Translations under genes and position numbers: made by a program | In this document: positions 58,646 through 64,000 of the stretch, one piece after another | Layout: every line of letters starts with the position of its first letter | Position numbering within the stretch: the stretch's first letter is position 1 | From: Talaromyces rugulosus | Lineage: Eukaryota; Ascomycota; Eurotiomycetes; Eurotiales; Trichocomaceae | Length of the DNA stretch: 64,000 nt | Assembly: GCF_013368755.1 (NCBI RefSeq) | Contig: NC_049563.1 | Location: 4,216,001-4,280,000 of the forward strand | Direction: 5' to 3' | The notes under the pieces: model-generated | The model's input: the letters and a program-made list of their open reading frames with translations, nothing else | What the model was told of the DNA's origin: nothing | Databases searched by the model: none

Positions 58646-59650
58646 ATGTCGAAAACCACATTCGCGATCTTTGCAGCCGCCGGAGCTGCTACTGGAGCTG
58701 GCGTCACTGCACTGCTCTACTCTTCCAGACCTTCTCGTGAACAGACTCCTACTTCTCTCGCCGCTGCATCTCCCGCCCTTTCAGCCACATCAGCCTCGCC
58801 GTCTATCCAAGTTCCTCCTCCGTCCCTGGCATCAAAGGCTTCCACTGCCGCTCCCGTTGACCCGTCCGGTCTGCTGCAGTATGGCTTTCCAGGGCCTGTC
58901 AGCGACCCCATAAATAGTCTTCCGTTGGCAGGGGCTTATGACCGCCGTATGCGCAATCCATCTTGGGTGGCCGAACACATCACTCCTTATTCGCTTTCCC
59001 TGAAGAATGGAGACCGCAAGCACAGTGCTTTCGTTGAAGACACCACAATTCCGACCATCTTCAGAGGGAAACTGTCCGACTACTTTCGTTCGGGCTATGA
59101 CCGGGGCCACCAGGTGCCTGCAGCCGACGCCAAATGGAGCCAGGACGCAATGGACGCCACATTTTCACTGAGCAACATGTGCCCGCAGGTGGGGGAGGGA
59201 TTCAACAGAGACTACTGGTCGCACTTTGAAGATTTCTGCCGCAATTTGACCAAGAAATACCCCTCTGTTCGTATCGTCACAGGGCCCTTGTACCTGCCCA
59301 AGAAGGAAGCAGATGGTAAATACCGAGTGTCTTACGAGGTCATCGGAGAACCGCCAAACATCGCCGTCCCCACTCACTTTTACAAGGTGATCTTTGCTGA
59401 ACACGGCACCGATTCGACAGACAAGGTCGCCTTGGGCGCCTTTGTGCTCCCGAATGCTCGCATACCAAACACTCAGCCTCTGACCGACTTTGAGGTCCCC
59501 GTCGAAGCTATTGAGCGCGCCAGCGGACTGGAATTTGCTACCAAGCTGGATGCTGCTCGCCGTCGACGACTGTGTCAGGAAATTCGTTGCGATGTTGTCG
59601 TCAGAGAGTTTAACAACTCGAAAAAGTCACTGCCTCCACCTAAACGATGA
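58646..59650 (+). CDS. nuc1: Mitochondrial DNA/RNA non-specific endonuclease (Nuc1/EndoG)
   Basis: A single exon of 334 residues from ATG 58646. An N-terminal Ala/Ser-rich, hydrophobic and basic segment (about residues 1-30) is a mitochondrial targeting or anchor sequence. The bba-Me nuclease core has the DRGH motif in SGYDRGHQVPAAD with catalytic H155, then SLSNMCPQVGEGFNRDYW, whose Asn and Asn/Arg residues serve magnesium binding, and the conserved RIVTGPLYLP strand. EndoG/Nuc1 degrades nucleic acids in mitochondria. It can move to the nucleus during cell death and takes part in mitochondrial DNA maintenance. The full length suits fungal Nuc1. Its stop is 123 bp from that of the convergent NOSIP-type gene. 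Confidence 0.95.
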   Translation: MSKTTFAIFAAAGAATGAGVTALLYSSRPSREQTPTSLAAASPALSATSASPSIQVPPPSLASKASTAAPVDPSGLLQYGFPGPVSDPINSLPLAGAYDRRMRNPSWVAEHITPYSLSLKNGDRKHSAFVEDTTIPTIFRGKLSDYFRSGYDRGHQVPAADAKWSQDAMDATFSLSNMCPQVGEGFNRDYWSHFEDFCRNLTKKYPSVRIVTGPLYLPKKEADGKYRVSYEVIGEPPNIAVPTHFYKVIFAEHGTDSTDKVALGAFVLPNARIPNTQPLTDFEVPVEAIERASGLEFATKLDAARRRRLCQEIRCDVVVREFNNSKKSLPPPKR

Positions 59651-59773
59651 GTGTAGTCCAAGTCTAAGCATGTAATGAGGTGTCAAAGGCTTCACTCGCA
59701 TTGTACATTTTTTTTTTTGTATTTTGTATAAATATCAATTCGGTCTTCTAGTCCAAGCGTTACATAGAAAGTT

Positions 59774-61088
59774 TTAACACTGAAAGGCAACTCCTTTTCT
59801 TTTCGCCATGTTATCTCCACCTCTAGCAAACCCAGTTCCCTCGGACCTAATCTCTACCATGCCCGGCTTGATTTTGCTTTTTTCTTCTTTGCCATCTTTC
59901 GATTTGGACTTGCTCTTCTTGGACCCTGGCGTAATATCCGTCTCACAGACATAGCACAGAACCCGACCAACGGTCGATTCCGAATGATTGGACTTGTTGT
60001 GCGGATCGATGGTAGTCTCGGGCGCCATGAATTTTGTAACGCAGGGCTGGCAGATAACATGGCCACACGGCTTGGTTACTAGTGAATCATCAGCTCAGTC
60101 TTTTTTTTTTAGTTCATCAACAACTCGGCTCTGTATGGACAAGCAACATACACATAGCTTTCAGACCGTTTGTCAACGCCTTCTTGCAACTCGGACACAC
60201 GCGAGACACGGTCTGCGTAGCGGAATAGTCGTCTGATTTTTCCTCTGTAAAATGAACATCCACCAGAGTCTTGAGCGAATACTCATGCCGCGTTTCCTCC
60301 GTCGATCCAGGGCATATCGGGGTCAGTTTGACTGGTTTGGACAGAACGTCGTTTTCGGTTGCGGGTGTTAACGAGGGGACCCAAAAGGAAGGTAGAGCGG
60401 ACTTGGACTCTGCCTATTTTTTCCACAACTCCAGTTCAGCACATATATAACACACAGTACACATTGTGGTTTTTGATTTCGCACGTACCTTTTCTCGCTC
60501 AATCTCCTTCTTGAGCCTCTCCTGCTCCGACTGTGCATACCGCGCAATTTCCGCCTCTCCCAATTCAAAAATCTTCCTCCGCTTCCCATCAACATCAACT
60601 TCTCGCTGGCGAAACTCCTCCGAAGCTGCAATCTTATCCGCTTCTTTCCTGTTATTGCCATTGCCTTCCTCCTCCATGGTGGGGACTTTTCTCTTCTTCG
60701 AATTATTATTGTTGTTCCCTTTCCCTTCAATCCCCATACTAATCAACTCGAACTCCTGCAACTCCCTCGCTCGCGCTTGCTCAAGCACCTGCGCGTCATC
60801 CTCGGCCACCCGCTTCCTCGCCTCTTCTCGCAGTCTTTCAAGGCGTTTGATTTCTTTTCTTTGTGCTAGCAAATCGCTAATCGCGCATTCGCGACAGAAC
60901 AAATCCCCATTAGCGGCGCATGCGACAACGGGAGGGCGAGCGGGTTGCAGGCATAGTTGGCAAGAGCCAAAGGGGAGGAAAGACTCGCGCGAGAGGCGGG
61001 TGCGCTGCGTGCCCCAGGTAGAGCGCAGGAGGGAGCGTTCGTAGGAGGTGAAGTGGGGGAGCGAGGTGTTGCGTTTTGAGTGGGCCAT
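59774..61088 (-). CDS. NOSIP-type RING/U-box protein
   Basis: Exons 61088-60489, 60413-60152 and 60078-59774 give 388 residues. ATG 61088 is chosen; the frame is open upstream but starts with GTG. The N-terminus, MAHSKRNTSLPHFTSYERS then TQRTRLSRESF, matches NOSIP (nitric oxide synthase-interacting protein). It is followed by a first degenerate RING/U-box, CQLCLQPARPPVVA...LFCRECAI. A charged coiled coil (about 85-200), which includes an Asn run, leads to a second zinc motif: CPSCKKALTN, KPCGHVICQPC and LCYVCETD. NOSIP homologues are nuclear E3 ligases associated with the spliceosome; the fungal function is little studied. The join KAM|LTKPCGHVIC uses a GTATGT donor. The protein is convergent with nuc1 and complete. 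Confidence 0.9.
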
Positions 61089-61635
61089 TGTGTGGAACGT
61101 TGTTATTATTGTTGTGCTCACCCTGGTGGTGATGGTGGTGTTGTAGCAAGTTGAGAGAGGAAGAAATTAAGCTTGGGCTAAGCGCCGCGGAGGCGTGTGG
61201 GGCGGCAAAGCTCCATGACGTTGTGGGGACCCAGTCAACAACTACGACTATATTGATGCAGGAGAAATTGATACTGAGTACAGAAATATATTTCAATATG
61301 CTAGCTTTTAAAACAGCAATGCAATCACTCGCCTAGTAATGCGTGCTTCCCGCTCAAAAGTAATACAAAAGCCCCATGAATCATGACACACGAACAAGAC
61401 CAATCCCAAAAATCGTAGAATAATGAACGACAATCTACCTGTATGCTACCAGAAGCCGACAGAAGGAAAAAAAAACACCTAACCTTTTGAGCAAGGAAAG
61501 TTGAGATATTTAGAGGTATAACAGATTGGATGGCAAACGACGGGAGTACGGGGTATCAAAATAAGACATCAGAAAAAAGAAAAAAGAAAGAAAGCCAAAG
61601 AAAATGAAAATCAAATGGAACAGCAACAAAGATGT
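61089..61635. other. Upstream region of the NOSIP-type gene and 3' flank of the PH-domain gene
   Basis: About 550 bp. The left end holds the NOSIP-type leader with ATT/GTT triplets (61100-61116) and GGTGGTGATGGTGGTG. The right end is A-rich (61566-61605) and belongs to the 3' untranslated region of the PH-domain gene. No gene was found. Confidence 0.4.
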
Positions 61636-64000
61636 CTATGCGCCAACAGTTTGCTCGTGGGGGCTATGTCTCGTGTTTTCTTGGGCTGGGATTTGCTCAA
61701 CAAACTCGCTATTTTCACGGCCATCCTTCGTTACCTCGCCTATCTTTACAGGTGCCGGTGTCAACGCATTGGCCAAGGTATCAGCCTCGTTTTCTTTGGA
61801 TTGAACGGAAGAAGGGCCTGCCTGCTCCCTTTTCAAGGCCTCTAACGAAGGTATTTCTGGAATCCCACCAGTGACGGCTGCACCTTCTAAATAGCGAGAG
61901 CTTCTCGCCGTGGCTGTGCTGGCACTGCGTGTTGATTGTGGTTTGGTACTATGGACCGATCCAGATCGAGTGGATTCACGCGCATCGCAAGCAGCTCCGG
62001 TTTCTGACAGCCTCGACTCATCCGACACGACAGACTTCCGAAGCTTCAATCTCTCTTCGGGTGGTATGTTCTGCCACTCAGAACCAAATGTGATCACGGA
62101 AGCTTTCTTTCCGTGAAGAGTGAAATTTGTGTCCTTCCTAGACAGCACTTCGCCTTCACCACCGGTAAGATTGTCAGGCGGAGGAAGGCTCGATGATGAA
62201 TCCCGGCCCCTTTTGCTTCGTTGGTGAATCGGCTTGCTATCTCTCAAAGTTCGCTGTAGGCTTCGGCGGTTGCGACTACGAAGATCCCCTGTTCTGAGGT
62301 CACTCTTCTCTTCTGTCAGTTTCTCGCTACTTCCGGCTTCATCTACCACGGTAGACAACTGGCCAGTCCCTGCAGGCTCATCGACAGTAAGAAGTCCTGC
62401 TTCACGAAGGATCCGCTCTTCTCCGTCATCAAAATTTGAGATACTCGTCTTAGCCTTCAGGCTAGGAGAACCCACGCTGTTTGCTTCAGCTTTACTTTTG
62501 GAGCTAAGTACTGACGGATCTCGTTCAGATACTTTGGTACGGCTAGAGTTAGCACGGCCGACCACTTGCTCAGATGATGTTCCAGTCGCTTGTTGTGGGT
62601 TATCAAGAGGAGGCTCCAAAGATAATGCTGACGGGGTGATGCTTGACCGCCGGGCATCAGAAGAAAGTCGGGAGGCGAATAAACCTGGGCTCATCGGTTC
62701 CTCGGCAGGGCCTGAAGTAGGCGGGTCTGTAGCAGCGGCATCGTTACTCTGATGGGCAGTTGAGAAGCTTTGTACAGAGTCATGCCTGTTCAACGAAGCA
62801 AGGCTTGTTTTGGCTGTAGCGAACGAGGTTCGTTTGTTCGCATCACCAGGTACTTTTTCTTCAAGACCAAGGTCCAAGGATAGAAATTGCTTGTAGCATC
62901 TGGTCCGCCATATATCAAACCGCACCCATTTGAGTTTTGCAGACATGCGTCCAGCAGCGAGAATGACGTTCTCCCTCGCTCTATTATGAACCGGTGTCAA
63001 AAGTTGGAGATGTCTGGCATTTCTGAGCAAGTCGTCAAGTTGCTTCTCACAACTAGACAACTTTTCATCGGCTTCGGCAATCCTTTGTGTCATCAATCGT
63101 TGGCGGGCAGCGGACATTTCCTCTGCGAGGTGCGGGTCGACGTAATTTTTATGAGCAGGCTGAGTATCTGCCTGGGTCTGAGATTGCGTCTGGGAACCCT
63201 CCGATGAGATCGAGTTCATGCGTGTCACTTTTTGATGCCTTCGACCCTCGTATCTTGTACCAACAGTTGCCTTCAATGGAACACCCGTAGTCCTAAAGGT
63301 GGCCGCGTAGTTTAATTTCGCTAACCAGTCATTCATATCGGCGTCAGAATTTGCGAGGAAGGTTTCCTCAAGCCCATTGTGACGAACAAAAAGAAATGCG
63401 TGTTTATGTCGTCTGTAATCGGTGTCGATCAAAGTAACCGCATCAGACGTCGACATGATAGTATCTGGTTTGAAATCGACCACGGGCGGCCTGAACACAA
63501 CAGGTAGCCTGGTGCTCCGTTTGTTCTGGTTCTCGTACTGCGCCATGAGGGACTTGATCCATGATAGGTCGCGGAAGAAATACAGCTGTGAAGAGGTTAA
63601 AAGAGTACCCCATTCTTGCCAGGGTGAACGGCCTCTCTTTTTCTTTGGGTCCTTACGCCAGAGCAGCCCAACCTTGACTACCTTAATATCGACCAAGCCA
63701 GGATGAGAGTCAATGGGGTTATGGATGCTTGCAGAAGTCATAAAAGCGTCTGGTCGAGACCTTGCCGAAACAATTTGCAAGATCGACGAATTCAAAAAGG
63801 CCTGATGCAAAGCCTCAATGTCATCAGGCTCTTCCGCGCCGCTGAAGCTATAAGTGTCATCAACCAACATGACATCTTTCAAACTTGGGCGTAGGTGATC
63901 CAATTTGCCGTCTAAAATGACAGCGTAAGGGTCCACAGGCTGGTTTGATACCCGTGACAACTGATCGGAGCTGGCCACCTTTAGCAAACCTCTCTTCTTT
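61636..64000 (-). CDS. PH-domain protein, probably a Sec7-type Arf guanine nucleotide exchange factor (5' end outside window)
   Basis: The minus-strand frame is open from the window edge (64000) to the stop at 61636, about 787 residues, so the start lies to the right. The visible start, with VILDGKLDHLRPSLKDVMLV and a helix-rich segment, is consistent with the end of a Sec7 domain but not enough to prove it. A PH domain follows, about residues 95-240 of the visible part, with VKVGLLWRKDP, WGTLLTSSQLYFF, HAFLFVRHNGLEETFLA and the closing MNDWLAKLNYAA helix. Then come a coiled coil (AARQRLMTQRIAEADEKLSS) and a long Ser-rich disordered tail with likely phosphorylation sites. Fungal Syt1/Yel1-type Arf-GEFs have this Sec7-PH-coil order. 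They act in Golgi and endosome traffic and polarised growth. Confidence 0.8.
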   Translation of the reverse strand, partial: KKRGLLKVASSDQLSRVSNQPVDPYAVILDGKLDHLRPSLKDVMLVDDTYSFSGAEEPDDIEALHQAFLNSSILQIVSARSRPDAFMTSASIHNPIDSHPGLVDIKVVKVGLLWRKDPKKKRGRSPWQEWGTLLTSSQLYFFRDLSWIKSLMAQYENQNKRSTRLPVVFRPPVVDFKPDTIMSTSDAVTLIDTDYRRHKHAFLFVRHNGLEETFLANSDADMNDWLAKLNYAATFRTTGVPLKATVGTRYEGRRHQKVTRMNSISSEGSQTQSQTQADTQPAHKNYVDPHLAEEMSAARQRLMTQRIAEADEKLSSCEKQLDDLLRNARHLQLLTPVHNRARENVILAAGRMSAKLKWVRFDIWRTRCYKQFLSLDLGLEEKVPGDANKRTSFATAKTSLASLNRHDSVQSFSTAHQSNDAAATDPPTSGPAEEPMSPGLFASRLSSDARRSSITPSALSLEPPLDNPQQATGTSSEQVVGRANSSRTKVSERDPSVLSSKSKAEANSVGSPSLKAKTSISNFDDGEERILREAGLLTVDEPAGTGQLSTVVDEAGSSEKLTEEKSDLRTGDLRSRNRRSLQRTLRDSKPIHQRSKRGRDSSSSLPPPDNLTGGEGEVLSRKDTNFTLHGKKASVITFGSEWQNIPPEERLKLRKSVVSDESRLSETGAACDARESTRSGSVHSTKPQSTRSASTATARSSRYLEGAAVTGGIPEIPSLEALKREQAGPSSVQSKENEADTLANALTPAPVKIGEVTKDGRENSEFVEQIPAQENTRHSPHEQTVGA

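Noticed and set aside
60466..61044. A 192-codon open frame on the + strand
   Set aside because: It is antisense to the NOSIP-type gene, whose zinc motifs and splice joins are clear.
62234..62752. A 172-codon open frame on the + strand
   Set aside because: It is antisense to the Ser-rich tail of the PH-domain protein and has no domain of its own.

Overview
The window reads as nuclear DNA of a filamentous ascomycete. Genes carry short GT-AG introns of 50-80 bp, the house-keeping genes have fungal architecture (a roughly 2,290-residue multidomain acetyl-CoA carboxylase, NudE, Sedlin/Trs20), fungal families such as rhodopsin-domain membrane proteins and CYP68-type P450s are present, and one transposon shows transition-only decay typical of repeat-induced point mutation (RIP). 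A eurotiomycete (Aspergillus/Penicillium-like) is my best guess. That guess is inference from gene style, not from a marker gene. No rRNA gene, convincing tRNA gene or CRISPR array was seen.

Left core block (1-26.5 kb): the 3' part of a Doa10/MARCH6-type ER ubiquitin ligase (+); a large three-part protein with a HeLo-like N-terminus, a pseudokinase and a trypsin-like protease (+); acetyl-CoA carboxylase (-); a 3.3 kb gene-free stretch with a tRNA-like relic; nudE (-); an intronless dCTP deaminase/dUTPase-like gene (+); a FAR1-type zinc domain fused to an isochorismatase-type hydrolase (+); and the TRAPP subunit Trs20/Sedlin (-).

Accessory block (26.5-54.3 kb): two divergently transcribed membrane proteins of unknown function, an alpha/beta hydrolase, a decayed 2 kb block flanked by inverted repeats that holds TPR and leucine-rich gene fragments, a P450, a rhodopsin-domain membrane protein, two further P450s that share a divergent promoter, an ankyrin-repeat fragment, and a 5.9 kb Ty3/gypsy chromovirus with 253 bp LTRs and a 5 bp target duplication. 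Sequence here is AT-rich and degenerate between intact genes. The three P450s and the hydrolase look like tailoring enzymes, but no PKS, NRPS, terpene synthase or other backbone enzyme is in the window.

Right core block (54.3-64 kb): an NSRP1-type nuclear speckle protein (+), a ZIP metal transporter (-), the mitochondrial nuclease Nuc1/EndoG (+), a NOSIP-type RING/U-box protein (-), and the 3' part of a PH-domain protein, probably a Sec7-type Arf exchange factor (-), which runs off the right edge.

The strongest candidates for something undescribed are the HeLo/pseudokinase/trypsin protein at 5.1-9.1 kb (an MLKL-like layout with a protease added) and the FAR1-isochorismatase fusion at 24.2-25.5 kb. 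All exon joins were made by eye from splice motifs and reading frame; no alignment or expression data were available.
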